Shown here: in pieces, positions 10,066 through 18,469 of the stretch | Layout of the letters: each line of letters opens with the position of its first letter | Numbering within the stretch: the stretch's first letter is position 1 | Source: Nocardioides jiangxiensis | GTDB taxonomy: Bacteria; Actinomycetota; Actinomycetes; Propionibacteriales; Nocardioidaceae | Direction: 5' to 3' | NCBI RefSeq assembly: GCF_030580915.1 | Contig: NZ_JAUQTA010000001.1 | Location: 1,984,001 to 2,048,000, forward strand | Length of the DNA: 64,000 nt | Notes under the pieces: model-generated | Database searches by the model: none | What the model saw: the letters and a program-made list of their open reading frames with translations, nothing else | What the model was told of the DNA's origin: nothing | Position numbers and translations under genes: made by a program

Positions 10066-11088
10066 ATGAGCAAGAAGCTCACGACCGCAGTGGCCGCGAC
10101 TCTGGTGGGAGCGCTCGGCCTGACTGCATGCGGTTCGTCGGACGCTGCCGGTGGCAAGGGCACGACCATCGACCTGGTCGCGTACTCCACGCCGCAGACG
10201 GCGTTCACCTCCATCGAGAAGGCCTTCGAGAAGACGCCGGCCGGCAAGGACGTGAAGTTCTCCGAGTCGTACGGCCCGTCCGGCGACCAGAGCCGTGCGG
10301 TCGAGGGCGGCCAGCCGGCCGACTTCGTCAACTTCTCCCTGGAGAGCGACGTCACCCGCCTCGTCGACGCCAAGCTGGTCGACTCCGACTGGAAGACCCA
10401 GACCGGCCACGACGGCATCGTCGCCGACTCCGTGGTGGTCCTCGTGGTCCGCAAGGGCAACCCGAAGAAGATCACCGGCTGGGACGACCTGGTCAAGCCC
10501 GGCATCGGCATCGTGACGCCGAACCCGGCCTCCTCCGGCGGTGCCCGCTGGAACACCCTCGCGGCCTACGGTCACGTCCTCGCCAACGGTGGCACCGAGG
10601 CCGACGCGAAGAAGTACCTCACGGAGTACTTCAAGCACGCGGTCTCGCTGCCCGGCTCGGCGCGGGACGCCCTGACGTCCTTCACCTCTGGCAACGGCGA
10701 CGTCCTGGTCTCCTATGAGAACGAGGCGATCCTCGCGAAGCAGAAGGGCGAGGACATCGACTACATCGTCCCCGACCAGACGCTCCTCATCGAGACGCCG
10801 GCGGCGGTCACCAAGGACGCCCCGAAGGCGGCCGCGGACTTCCGTGACTTCCTGTTCACCCCCGAGGCCCAGAAGGACTTCCTGGCCAGCGGCTACCGCC
10901 CGGTGATCGACGGCATCACCGGCGAGGTCCAGGGCGCCAACGACCCGGCGAACCCGTTCCCGACCCCGAAGAAGCTGCTCACCATCGCGAAGGACTTCGG
11001 TGGCTGGGACGCCGCGAAGGACAAGTTCTTCGACGAGGAGAACGGCATCGTCACGAAGATCCAGATCGCGACGGGCACCTCCGAGTGA
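10066..11088 (+). CDS. Sulfate ABC transporter substrate-binding lipoprotein
   Basis: Extracytoplasmic sulfate/thiosulfate-binding protein (Sbp/CysP family) of 340 residues. The start at 10066 gives a clean lipoprotein signal: MSKKLTTAVAATLVGALGL followed by lipobox LTAC. Upstream in-frame ATGs would add charged residues before it. Family features include ESYGPSGDQSRAV, VVVLVVRKGNPKKI, TPNPASSGGARWN and VSYENEA, which line the oxyanion cleft. It heads a sulfate importer operon and its stop overlaps the GTG of cysT. Confidence 0.93.
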   Translation: MSKKLTTAVAATLVGALGLTACGSSDAAGGKGTTIDLVAYSTPQTAFTSIEKAFEKTPAGKDVKFSESYGPSGDQSRAVEGGQPADFVNFSLESDVTRLVDAKLVDSDWKTQTGHDGIVADSVVVLVVRKGNPKKITGWDDLVKPGIGIVTPNPASSGGARWNTLAAYGHVLANGGTEADAKKYLTEYFKHAVSLPGSARDALTSFTSGNGDVLVSYENEAILAKQKGEDIDYIVPDQTLLIETPAAVTKDAPKAAADFRDFLFTPEAQKDFLASGYRPVIDGITGEVQGANDPANPFPTPKKLLTIAKDFGGWDAAKDKFFDEENGIVTKIQIATGTSE

Positions 11089-11954
11089 CCACAGCGACCA
11101 CGCTGACCCCGACGGATGGGGTCCGACCCGGCCGGGCGGCGCACAAGCGCCGCCCGGCTCGGGCCGTTGATGCACTGACCACGTCGTCGGGCCTCGCGCT
11201 CGGCGTCTCGCTCGTCTGGTTCAGCCTGCTCGTGCTCATCCCGCTCGCCGCCGTCGTCGTCCAGGCGAGCACCGGCGGCTGGGACGGCTTCACCAAGGTC
11301 CTGCAGAACCCGCAGACCTCCGCCGCCCTCAGGCTCACGGTCATCCAGGCGCTCGGCGTCACCCTCCTCAACGTCGTGATGGGCACGACGATCGCGTGGG
11401 TGCTCGTCCGCGACCGCTTCCGCGGCGCAGCGATCCTCGACGTCATCATCGACATCCCGTTCGCGCTGCCGACCATCGTCGCCGGCCTCGTGCTGCTCTC
11501 GCTCTACGGCCCGAAGAGCCCGATCGGCGTCAACGTCGCCAGCACGAAGACGGCTGTCTTCCTGGCCCTTGCGTTCGTCACGCTGCCGTTCGTCGTCCGC
11601 ACGGTGCAGCCGGTGCTCGAGGAGCTCGACACCGACGTCGAGGAGGCCGCGTCCTCGCTCGGGGCCACCCGCTTCTACACGTTCCGCCGGGTGATCCTGC
11701 CCAGCCTGGTTCCGGCGATCGTGGCGGGCGCCGGAATGGCGTTCGCGCGGGGCATCGCCGAGTACGGCTCGCTGGTCCTGCTGAGCGGCAACCTGCCGTT
11801 CAAGACGGAGGTCGCGTCGGTGCGGATCATCAGCTCCATCGAGAGCGGCAACACGGCTTCGGCCGCGGTCGTCGCCACGATCCTGCTGGTGATCGCGCTG
11901 GTGGTCATCGTCGCCCTGGACCTGCTGCAGAGGCGGGTGACGAAGCGATGGTGA
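11085..11954 (+). CDS. cysT: Sulfate ABC transporter permease CysT
   Basis: Inner-membrane permease of the sulfate/thiosulfate importer, 289 residues and about six helices after a charged N-terminal stretch of 40 residues. The EAA loop that contacts the ATPase reads EEAASSLGATRFYTFRRVIL near residue 186. GTG start in a GTGA overlap with the binding-protein gene. The 3' end overlaps cysW by seven bases. Confidence 0.95.
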   Translation: MTTATTLTPTDGVRPGRAAHKRRPARAVDALTTSSGLALGVSLVWFSLLVLIPLAAVVVQASTGGWDGFTKVLQNPQTSAALRLTVIQALGVTLLNVVMGTTIAWVLVRDRFRGAAILDVIIDIPFALPTIVAGLVLLSLYGPKSPIGVNVASTKTAVFLALAFVTLPFVVRTVQPVLEELDTDVEEAASSLGATRFYTFRRVILPSLVPAIVAGAGMAFARGIAEYGSLVLLSGNLPFKTEVASVRIISSIESGNTASAAVVATILLVIALVVIVALDLLQRRVTKRW

Positions 11955-12760
11955 AGACGCCCCCCGCCCTCCGCTGGGCGCTGCGCCTGCTGGTGGTGGC
12001 GTACCTGTTCCTGCTGGTCGCGTGGCCGGTCTCGCTCGTCGTCCGCAACACCTTCGCGGACGGCTTCGACGCCCTGTCGCACGCCTTCGGTGACCCGTAC
12101 GTCGTCCACTCGCTGAAGCTGACGCTGATCGTGGCCGTGAGTGCAGTGGTCATCAACACCGTCTTCGGTGTCACCGTCTCGCTCCTGCTCGTGCGCCACA
12201 GCTTCTGGGGTCGCCGGGCGCTCTCGGTGCTGCTCGACATCCCGATGTCGGTCTCGCCGGTCGTGGTCGGACTCGCGCTCGTGCTGGTCTACAGCCCCAC
12301 CAAGGGCTGGTTCGGCCAGCCGCTCGCCGACGCGGGCGTCCAGGTCATCTTCTCGACTCCCGGCATCGTGATGGCGACCGTCTTCGTCGCCCTGCCGCTG
12401 GTCATCCGCGAGGTCGTCCCGACGCTCCAGGAGGTCGGCGACGAGCAGGAGTGGGCGGCCCGCAGCCTCGGGGCGAACGGCTTCCAGACCTTCACCCGGA
12501 TCACCCTGCCGAGCATCCGGTGGGCGGTCATCTACGGAGTGGTGCTGTCGCTGGCCCGCTCCCTCGGCGAGTTCGGCGCGGTCAAGGTGGTCTCCGGCAA
12601 CATCGTCGGCAGGACCCAGACCGCCACGCTCATCGTCGAGGAGCGCTACCAGAACTTCGACCAGCCGACGGCGTACGCCACGGCGTTCCTGCTGGCCTCG
12701 GCCGCGGTCGCCTGCATCGTCGTCGTCGCCCTCCTCCGCCCCAAGCACACGGCTTCCTGA
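11948..12760 (+). CDS. cysW: Sulfate ABC transporter permease CysW
   Basis: Second permease of the heterodimeric sulfate/thiosulfate channel, 270 residues and six helices. Its EAA loop reads [21 protein letters not shown] typical CysW ending follows: [20 protein letters not shown], then [16 protein letters not shown]. The start at 11948 lies within the end of cysT in another frame; the overlap implies coupled translation. cysA follows after 11 bases. Confidence 0.95.
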   Translation: MVKTPPALRWALRLLVVAYLFLLVAWPVSLVVRNTFADGFDALSHAFGDPYVVHSLKLTLIVAVSAVVINTVFGVTVSLLLVRHSFWGRRALSVLLDIPMSVSPVVVGLALVLVYSPTKGWFGQPLADAGVQVIFSTPGIVMATVFVALPLVIREVVPTLQEVGDEQEWAARSLGANGFQTFTRITLPSIRWAVIYGVVLSLARSLGEFGAVKVVSGNIVGRTQTATLIVEERYQNFDQPTAYATAFLLASAAVACIVVVALLRPKHTAS

Positions 12761-12771
12761 AGGACCCTTCC

Positions 12772-13770
12772 ATGAGCATCGAGATCACCGGTGTCAACAA
12801 GTCCTTCGGGGACTTCGTGGCACTCGAGAACATCAACCTGTCCCTCCCGACCGGTCAGCTGACCGCGCTTCTCGGCCCGTCCGGCGGTGGTAAGTCCACC
12901 CTGCTGCGGATCATCGCCGGCCTCGACCGCGCCGACACCGGCTCGGTCGAGATCGAGGGCACCAACGCGACCCACCTCCCGCCGCAGAAGCGCAATGTCG
13001 GCTTCGTCTTCCAGCACTACGCGGTCTTCAAGCACATGAGCGTCGCCAAGAACGTGGCGTTCGGCCTGGAGATCCGCAAGAAGCCGAAGGCCGAGGTCAA
13101 GCAGCGGGTCGCCGAGCTCCTCGAGCTCGTGCACCTGTCGCAGTTCGCCGACCGGCTGCCGTCGCAGCTCTCCGGCGGGCAGCGTCAGCGTCTCGCGCTG
13201 GCCCGTGCCCTCGCGGTGGAGCCGTCGGTGCTGCTGCTGGACGAGCCGTTCGGCGCGCTCGACGCGAAGGTCCGCAAGGAGCTCCGTGACTGGCTGCGCC
13301 GGCTGCACGACGAGGTCCACGTGACCACCGTCTTCGTCACGCACGACCAGGAGGAGGCCCTCGAGGTCGCCGACGAGATCGTCGTCATCAACCAGGGTCG
13401 CGTGGAGCAGGTCGGCACCCCCGACGAGCTGTACGACGCGCCGGCGTCCGACTTCGTCATGTCGTTCCTCGGGGAGGCGACCACCCTCGGTGGCCAGCTG
13501 ATCCGCCCGCACGACATCGAGCTGACGACCGCCCCGACCGCGGTCGGGGCGATCGAGGGCGTCGTCTCCCGCGTGCTCCGCGTGGGCTTCGAGGTCCGCG
13601 TGACCGTCCTGACCGATGCAGGGGAGGAGGTCGTCGTGACGCTCACGCGGACGTCGGCCCGCCACCTCGGCGTCGACACCGGCCGCCACGTCTGGCTGAG
13701 CGCGGCCGCCGGTGCTGTCACGCTGCCGTCGGCCGGTCTCCCGTCAGGTACGCCGCTGACCGTCGCCTGA
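12772..13770 (+). CDS. cysA: Sulfate ABC transporter ATP-binding protein CysA
   Basis: ATPase that drives sulfate/thiosulfate import, 332 residues. Walker A is GPSGGGKST near residue 38, the signature motif [15 protein letters not shown], Walker [13 protein letters not shown], and the switch histidine lies in [12 protein letters not shown] short regulatory C-terminal domain begins with the sequence [15 protein letters not shown] ribosome-binding site precedes the ATG. This is the last gene of the transporter operon; no sulfate-reduction genes are adjacent. Confidence 0.96.
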   Translation: MSIEITGVNKSFGDFVALENINLSLPTGQLTALLGPSGGGKSTLLRIIAGLDRADTGSVEIEGTNATHLPPQKRNVGFVFQHYAVFKHMSVAKNVAFGLEIRKKPKAEVKQRVAELLELVHLSQFADRLPSQLSGGQRQRLALARALAVEPSVLLLDEPFGALDAKVRKELRDWLRRLHDEVHVTTVFVTHDQEEALEVADEIVVINQGRVEQVGTPDELYDAPASDFVMSFLGEATTLGGQLIRPHDIELTTAPTAVGAIEGVVSRVLRVGFEVRVTVLTDAGEEVVVTLTRTSARHLGVDTGRHVWLSAAAGAVTLPSAGLPSGTPLTVA

Positions 13771-13781
13771 TCCGACCTGGG

Positions 13782-13829
13782 CGCCACCACGGCGCGGAGG
13801 CGAGCGCAGCGAGCCCCGCGCCGGTGGCG
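13782..13829 (+). terminator. Predicted terminator-like hairpin after cysA
   Basis: The arms CGCCACC-(AC)-GGCGCGG (13782-13797) and CCGCGCCGGTGGCG (13816-13829) pair over 14 bp with a two-base bulge. The loop itself holds GCGAGCGCAGCGAGC, a further near-symmetric element. No T-tract follows, so termination would be of the GC-hairpin type. Confidence 0.45.
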
Positions 13830-13849
13830 TTCAGGAGCACGTCGTCGAC

Positions 13850-14079
13850 ACCCGGTCGAGCCGCAGCACGTGCTGCAGCGTCTCGATCCCCGTCGAGACC
13901 ACGGCCCCGTACCGCTGAAGGTCAGCAACGCGGGGGAGGTGCTCGACGCCGGGCGCCTCGCCACGTTTGTCGAGCCCTTCCAGCTGGACCGCGTCGTCGC
14001 CGCGCACGGCGGCGAGATGACGCTGAGCCCCCGCCGTAGGGGAGGGCTCAGCGTCGTGGTGGTGCTGCGTCAGCGGTAG
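13850..14079 (+). pseudogene. Remnant of a sensor histidine kinase ATPase domain
   Basis: The frame ending at TAG 14077-14079 reads VPLKVSNAGEVLDAG, then FVEPFQLDRVVAAHGGEMTL, then [10 protein letters not shown]. This resembles the end of a histidine-kinase HATPase domain, where a VSNTGP block and an LFEPF block are followed by a GLGLSIV glycine box, an AHGG turn and final beta strands. Here the glycine box is missing between FQ and LDRVV, and no N-box or dimerisation helix lies upstream. The fragment overlaps the yajQ stop on the opposite strand. It could not bind ATP and is probably the decayed tail of a lost two-component system. Left end approximate. Confidence 0.45.
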
Positions 14080-14561
14080 TTGGTGAACTGCACCGCGAAG
14101 TCGTAGTCCGCCTCGGTGACCAGGCGCTGGACGGCCTGCAGGTCGTCGCGCGACTTGGAGGAGACGCGGAGCTCGTCGCCCTGGATCTGCGCCTTGACGC
14201 CCTTCGGGCCCTCGTCGCGGATCAGCTTCGAGACCTTCTTGGCGTTCTCCGAGGAGATGCCCTCCTTGAGCGTGATCGTGATCTTGGAGAGCTGGCCGGA
14301 CTGGCGCGGCTCCGAGGCGTCGACGATCTTGAGCGACTGGTTGCGCTTCACGAGCTTGCCCTTGAAGACGTCGAGGATCGCGTTGGCCCGGTCGTCGGCG
14401 GACGCCTCGATCTCGATGCCGTACTCGCCGGACCACTTGATCGCTGCGTTGGTGCCGCGGAAGTCGTAGCGCGTCGCGATCTCCTTGGCCGTCTGGCCGA
14501 GCGCGTTGTCGACCTCCTGGCGGTCGATCTTGCTGACGATGTCGAACGACGAGTCGGCCAT
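14070..14561 (-). CDS. YajQ family nucleotide-binding protein
   Basis: A 163-residue member of the YajQ/UPF0234 family, two ferredoxin-like domains; some family members bind cyclic di-GMP and act as effectors. Family signatures are [20 protein letters not shown] at the start, [11 protein letters not shown], the middle [15 protein letters not shown], and the ending [11 protein letters not shown]. The ATG at 14561 matches the universal N-terminus and has GGAGGAGC upstream on the minus strand. Whether it binds a nucleotide here is not known. It is divergent from tRNA-Tyr. Confidence 0.92.
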   Translation of the reverse strand: MADSSFDIVSKIDRQEVDNALGQTAKEIATRYDFRGTNAAIKWSGEYGIEIEASADDRANAILDVFKGKLVKRNQSLKIVDASEPRQSGQLSKITITLKEGISSENAKKVSKLIRDEGPKGVKAQIQGDELRVSSKSRDDLQAVQRLVTEADYDFAVQFTNYR

Positions 14562-14597
14562 GGCCTTGCTCCTCCTGCGCCCAAGGGTGCGGGCGTT

Positions 14598-14627
14598 TTC
14601 GCTAGGGGTCGGGTGCTGCGCTATTCT
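14598..14627 (+). promoter_or_regulatory. Possible promoter of tRNA-Tyr
   Basis: TTCGCT (14598-14603), an 18-base spacer and TATTCT (14622-14627) lie 38 bases before the mature tRNA. The -10 box is good but the -35 box is weak, so this is tentative. Confidence 0.35.
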
Positions 14628-14665
14628 TCCACCCGTTGTCGCCGGGGTGACCCGGGGCTCAACAC

Positions 14666-14746
14666 GGCAGGTTGCCCGAGCGGCCAATGGGAGCGGACTG
14701 TAAATCCGTCGCGAAAGCTTCGAAGGTTCGAATCCTTCACCTGCCA
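14666..14746 (+). tRNA. tRNA-Tyr (anticodon GTA)
   Basis: A 7-bp acceptor stem pairs GGCAGGT (14666-14672) with ACCTGCC (14739-14745), discriminator A at 14746. The anticodon loop CTGTAAA puts GTA at 14700-14702. A long variable arm is present, as expected of class II tRNA-Tyr, and the T arm holds GGTTCGAATCC. The 3' CCA is not encoded. A strong terminator follows. Confidence 0.97.
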
Positions 14747-14751
14747 CAGAC

Positions 14752-14788
14752 AGGCCCCGCCGGTTTCCGGCGGGGCCTCGCTGTTTTT
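14752..14788 (+). terminator. Rho-independent terminator after tRNA-Tyr
   Basis: A perfect 12-bp stem, AGGCCCCGCCGG (14752-14763) and CCGGCGGGGCCT (14767-14778), with a TTT loop, is followed by CGCTGTTTTT. This is the clearest intrinsic terminator with a T-tract in the window. Confidence 0.9.
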
Positions 14789-14824
14789 CGGGGTGTGGCG
14801 GTCGTCATCGCTTACGCTCCCCGC

Positions 14825-15505
14825 ATGCGGAAGGTCTGCGCGGGCATCGCGGCGGGGTTCACGGCCACGGCCGTCGCCGCGGGCGTCGCGCTCGCCAGCC
14901 CGGTGGCGCCGCCCGTCGTGGCGGCACCTGCCGCCACACACACCGTCCAGGCGGTCACGACCCATGCGCGGAGCGCGCCTCCGTCGTACACGCTGGTGAT
15001 CGGTGACTCGATCGCCCACCGCAGCCGCGACCAGCTCAAGGCCCGGCACCCGCACTGGATCGTGGACGCGGTCGAGGGGCGCAACGTCGACCGGCTGATG
15101 CCCCTGGTGCGCGGTTGGGTGGAGCGCAAGGGCCGCGCCCCTGCCCAGCTCGTGGTCGAGCTGGGCACCAACTGGTCGACCACGTGGGAGGCCGCTGACT
15201 ACGAGCGGGTCCGGGCCCTGCTCCCGCACGCGCAGGTCGAGTTCGTGACGCCCTTCCGCTCGCCGACGGCGAAGCACCCGCGCTCCACCGGCCGCTACGC
15301 CTTCGACCGCACCGGCCAGTACGCCGCCGCGATGCGCCGTCTGGCGGCGGCCGGCGAGGGGGTCTGCGTCGCGGAGTGGCGCGACTGGGCCCAGGCACAC
15401 ACCGACCAACTGGTCGACGGCGTGCATCCGGCCCGCAGCGCCAAGGTGGTCTGGGCGGACCTCGTCTCCTCGGCGATGCGGGGCTGTCGCTCGGAGGTCG
15501 GCTGA
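14825..15505 (+). CDS. Secreted SGNH/GDSL-type hydrolase-like protein
   Basis: A 226-residue exported protein. The signal peptide is MRKVCAGIAAGFTATAVAAG followed by a cleavage region ALASPVA. The body carries SGNH landmarks: VIGDSIAHRS with the block I serine, LVVELGTNWS in the place of the Gly/Asn blocks, and DQLVDGVHP near the C-terminus with the Asp-x-x-His pair. Relatives act as esterases or as peptidoglycan or polysaccharide O-acetyl-transfer domains; the substrate here is unknown. TACGCT sits 6 bases before the ATG, so the mRNA is probably leaderless. Confidence 0.75.
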   Translation: MRKVCAGIAAGFTATAVAAGVALASPVAPPVVAAPAATHTVQAVTTHARSAPPSYTLVIGDSIAHRSRDQLKARHPHWIVDAVEGRNVDRLMPLVRGWVERKGRAPAQLVVELGTNWSTTWEAADYERVRALLPHAQVEFVTPFRSPTAKHPRSTGRYAFDRTGQYAAAMRRLAAAGEGVCVAEWRDWAQAHTDQLVDGVHPARSAKVVWADLVSSAMRGCRSEVG

Positions 15506-15512
15506 GCCTGTC

Positions 15513-16880
15513 ATGCTCGATGGCGTGGAGGTCTCCCCGCTCGGGCGTGAACGCGAACAGATGCACGACATCGGGCGCCGGCGCGCCTGGGCGATCTGGG
15601 CCGCGGCCCTCTCGGCGTACGGCGTGGCGATCTTCCACCGCAGCTCGCTCGGCGTCGCGGGCCTGATCGCTGCCGACCGGTTCGACATCTCCGCCAGCCA
15701 GCTGGCGGCGTTCACGGTCCTCCAGCTCGCGGTCTACGCCAGCATGCAGATCCCGGTCGGTGTGCTCCTGGACCGCTTCGGCTCCCGACGGATGATCCTG
15801 GCCGGCCTGGCCCTGATGACCGCCGGGCAGCTGGCGTTCGCCTTCACGGACACGTTCGCGGCGGCGCTGCTGGCCCGGGCGGTGATCGGTGCGGGTGACG
15901 CGATGATCTTCGTCTCCGTGCTGCGGCTGGTGGCGGTCTGGTTCCTCGTCCGGCAGGCCCCGATGGTGGCGCAGCTGACCGGCCAGATGGGCCAGCTCGG
16001 CGCGATCGTGGCCGCGGCACCGCTGAGCATCGCGCTGCACGCGCTGGGATGGACGAAGGCGTTCGCGGGCTTCTCCGCCGTCGGCCTCGTCGTGATGGTC
16101 GCGGTCGCCCTCCTCGTGAAGGACTCGCCCTACCGCGACGCCGGCCACGAGGCGACCAAGCTGCGTGCCCTGGCGCGGAGCCTCCGGGTGATCTGGTCGC
16201 ACCCGACGACCCGCCTCGGCATGTGGTCGCACTTCACGTCGCAGTTCGGCGCGACGGTCTTCTCGCTGCTGTGGGGCTTCCCGTTCCTGGTGTCGGGGGA
16301 GGGGCTCTCCCGTGGCACGGCCAGCGCGCTGCTGATGCTGATGACCGGCTGGATCGTCGTCGCCGGTCCCGTGCTCGGCAGGCTCGTCACGCGCCACCCC
16401 TTCCGCAGGTCGCAGCTGGTGCTCGTCGTCGTCGCGGCCAGCGCCCTCGCCTGGGCCGTCGTGCTGCTCTGGCCCGGACCCGCGCCACTCTGGCTGCTGG
16501 TCGTCCTGGTCTGCGTGATCGCGACGGGCGGACCCGCGTCGATGGTCGGCTTCGAGCTGGCCCGCACCCTCGCACCCGTCCAGGCGGTCGGCCGCGCCAA
16601 CGGGCTGGTGAACATCGGCGGCTTCACGGCCTCGCTGCTGACGCTCTGGCTGGTGGGCGTCGTGCTCGACCTGCGCGAGCCGGCCGGGCCCTCGGCGTAC
16701 GACCTCGGGGACTTCCGGGTCGCGCTCTCGGTGCAGTACGTCGTGTGGGCGCTCGGCAGCATCCAGATCCTGCGGTACCGGCGCCGGGCCATCGCCCACA
16801 TGCACCGCCATCACCCCGACGAGCTCGACGCGATGCGGGCCGGCACCCCGGCGGCGCACCTCGGGTTCACCCCGCGCTGA
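15513..16880 (+). CDS. MFS transporter
   Basis: Twelve-helix major facilitator of up to 455 residues. The loop between helices 2 and 3 reads GVLLDRFGSRRMILAG, the classical MFS motif A, and MLLMTGWIVVAGPVLGRLVT begins the second half. The substrate is not indicated by motifs or neighbours. The true start is uncertain: ATG 15513, GTG 15525 (which has CATGCT 7 bases upstream, a leaderless arrangement) and ATG 15561 are all possible. All three keep every helix. Confidence 0.85.
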   Translation: MLDGVEVSPLGREREQMHDIGRRRAWAIWAAALSAYGVAIFHRSSLGVAGLIAADRFDISASQLAAFTVLQLAVYASMQIPVGVLLDRFGSRRMILAGLALMTAGQLAFAFTDTFAAALLARAVIGAGDAMIFVSVLRLVAVWFLVRQAPMVAQLTGQMGQLGAIVAAAPLSIALHALGWTKAFAGFSAVGLVVMVAVALLVKDSPYRDAGHEATKLRALARSLRVIWSHPTTRLGMWSHFTSQFGATVFSLLWGFPFLVSGEGLSRGTASALLMLMTGWIVVAGPVLGRLVTRHPFRRSQLVLVVVAASALAWAVVLLWPGPAPLWLLVVLVCVIATGGPASMVGFELARTLAPVQAVGRANGLVNIGGFTASLLTLWLVGVVLDLREPAGPSAYDLGDFRVALSVQYVVWALGSIQILRYRRRAIAHMHRHHPDELDAMRAGTPAAHLGFTPR

Positions 16881-16922
16881 GGCTTCACGCTTCCGTCACG
16901 CAGCCGCGCCTACGGTGCCGGC

Positions 16923-18401
16923 GTGCTGCTCCGTGGAACCACCGGCTCGGTGCTGGTCCTGCTCGGGGGACTGGTCATCGTGCCCATGCCCGCCGGCAAC
17001 CCGGTCCTGCTCGCGCTGCCCTGGCTGCGGCTCCTGCGCCACCACGACCCGCACGGGCGCGTGCTCGCGCTCGGCGTCGTCCTGACCGGTCTGGCGCTGC
17101 TGTCGTGGGCCTGGTGCTCACTGCTGCGCACGACCGGCCGGCTCGACGACCGGGCCGGCGTCCGGCTGGCGCGCAGCGCCGTCACCACCTGGTCGCTGCC
17201 ACTGGTCGTCGCGCCGCCGCTCTTCTCCCGTGACGGCTGGAGCTATGCGGCGCAGGGGATGATGACCCGGCTCGGGATCTCGCCGTACGAGCACGGGCCG
17301 GCGGTGCTGACCGGCCCGATCGTCGCGGCCGTCGATCCGCAGTGGATGCACACGCTCACCCCCTACGGGCCGTTGCCGCTGGCGCTGGGCAGCCTGGCCG
17401 CGCGGGTGACCGGCGACCCGTGGCTGCTGGTCATCGCCGACCGGCTGGTCGCCCTCCTCGGGCTGGCACTGCTGGCCTGGGCGGTGCCGCGGATGGCAGC
17501 GTGGGCGGGCACCAGCCCGGGGTGGGCGTCGGCGTTCGTGCTGGCGTCCCCGCTGATGCTCGCCCACGGCGTGGGCGGCCTGCACAACGACGTGCTGATG
17601 GTCGGCCTGATGGCGGCCGCGCTGGTGGTCGGAGTCGAGCGGAGCTGGGTCGCGGGGTGCCTGCTCGGCGGGCTCGCGGCTGCCGTGAAGGTCCCCGGGG
17701 GCCTGGTCTGCGTGCCGTTGCTGCTGGCGAGCCTGCCGGTCGGTGCGTCGTTCCTCCGCAGGTGCGGCCGGCTGGTGGTGGGCGCTGCCCTCGCCGGCGC
17801 GGTCCTGGTCGGGGTCGGCCTCGCCTCGGGGCTCGGCGTCGGCTGGGTCCACGGCCTCTCCGTGCCCGCGGTCATCGACACCCCGCTGTCGGTGCCGACC
17901 GAGCTCGGCGACCTCCTCGGCCGGCTCAGCCACCACCTCGGAGGACCGCCCCACCGGCGCGTGCTGCACAGCGTGCGCGCCGTGGCGACCGCCGGGTCGC
18001 TGCTGGTGGTCGTCCTCGTCGCCCTCCGTGGACGCACGGGGAACCCGCGTGCGGGCCTCCGCGCCGCCCTCCTCCTGTACGGCACGCTGGTGCTGGGCCT
18101 GCCCGCGGTCCAGCCCTGGTACCTGCTGTGGCTGCTGCCGTTCGCCGCCGCGGCCGGCATGCGCCGTCGTACGGCTGCCCCGGTCGGTGCGCTCCTGGTC
18201 CTCGGGAGCCTGCTCGCGCCGCTCCAGTCGACCTTCCACGTCGTGTACCGCCAGACCGTCCTCGACCTGGTGCGCCTCGGCATGGCCGTGGTCGTGCTCG
18301 CCGGTTGCCTGGTGACCGTGCGGGCCGTCCGGCGTCGGCGCCCGCGGGACCCCGGGACGGCATCGGACGGCCCGGCCGGCGGACTGGCGGTGGGACCGTG
18401 A
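16923..18401 (+). CDS. MptB-like polyprenol-phosphomannose alpha-1,6-mannosyltransferase, copy 1
   Basis: Membrane GT-C glycosyltransferase of 492 residues with about 12 helices. Shared family blocks are FSRDGWSYAAQGMMTRLGIS, PYEHGPAVL, LTPYGPLPLALGSLA and GVGGLHNDVLMVGLM. MptB homologues in mycobacteria and corynebacteria use polyprenol-phosphate-mannose to build the alpha-1,6-mannan core of lipomannan, acting on the outer membrane face. GTG start with TACGGT 6 bases upstream (leaderless). It is followed in tandem by a close paralogue. The acceptor in this organism is unknown. Confidence 0.85.
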   Translation: MLLRGTTGSVLVLLGGLVIVPMPAGNPVLLALPWLRLLRHHDPHGRVLALGVVLTGLALLSWAWCSLLRTTGRLDDRAGVRLARSAVTTWSLPLVVAPPLFSRDGWSYAAQGMMTRLGISPYEHGPAVLTGPIVAAVDPQWMHTLTPYGPLPLALGSLAARVTGDPWLLVIADRLVALLGLALLAWAVPRMAAWAGTSPGWASAFVLASPLMLAHGVGGLHNDVLMVGLMAAALVVGVERSWVAGCLLGGLAAAVKVPGGLVCVPLLLASLPVGASFLRRCGRLVVGAALAGAVLVGVGLASGLGVGWVHGLSVPAVIDTPLSVPTELGDLLGRLSHHLGGPPHRRVLHSVRAVATAGSLLVVVLVALRGRTGNPRAGLRAALLLYGTLVLGLPAVQPWYLLWLLPFAAAAGMRRRTAAPVGALLVLGSLLAPLQSTFHVVYRQTVLDLVRLGMAVVVLAGCLVTVRAVRRRRPRDPGTASDGPAGGLAVGP

Positions 18402-18469
18402 CCACGCGTTCGGGTGTCGTTCACCCCGGTGTCGGTCACCAGCCAACGCCTGCTCGTACGGTCCCGCGT

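Noticed and set aside
18398..18469. Longer start (GTG 18398) for the second mannosyltransferase
   Set aside because: The added 24 residues have no match in the paralogue, while the GTG at 18470 aligns with its start and has the same TACGGT box upstream.
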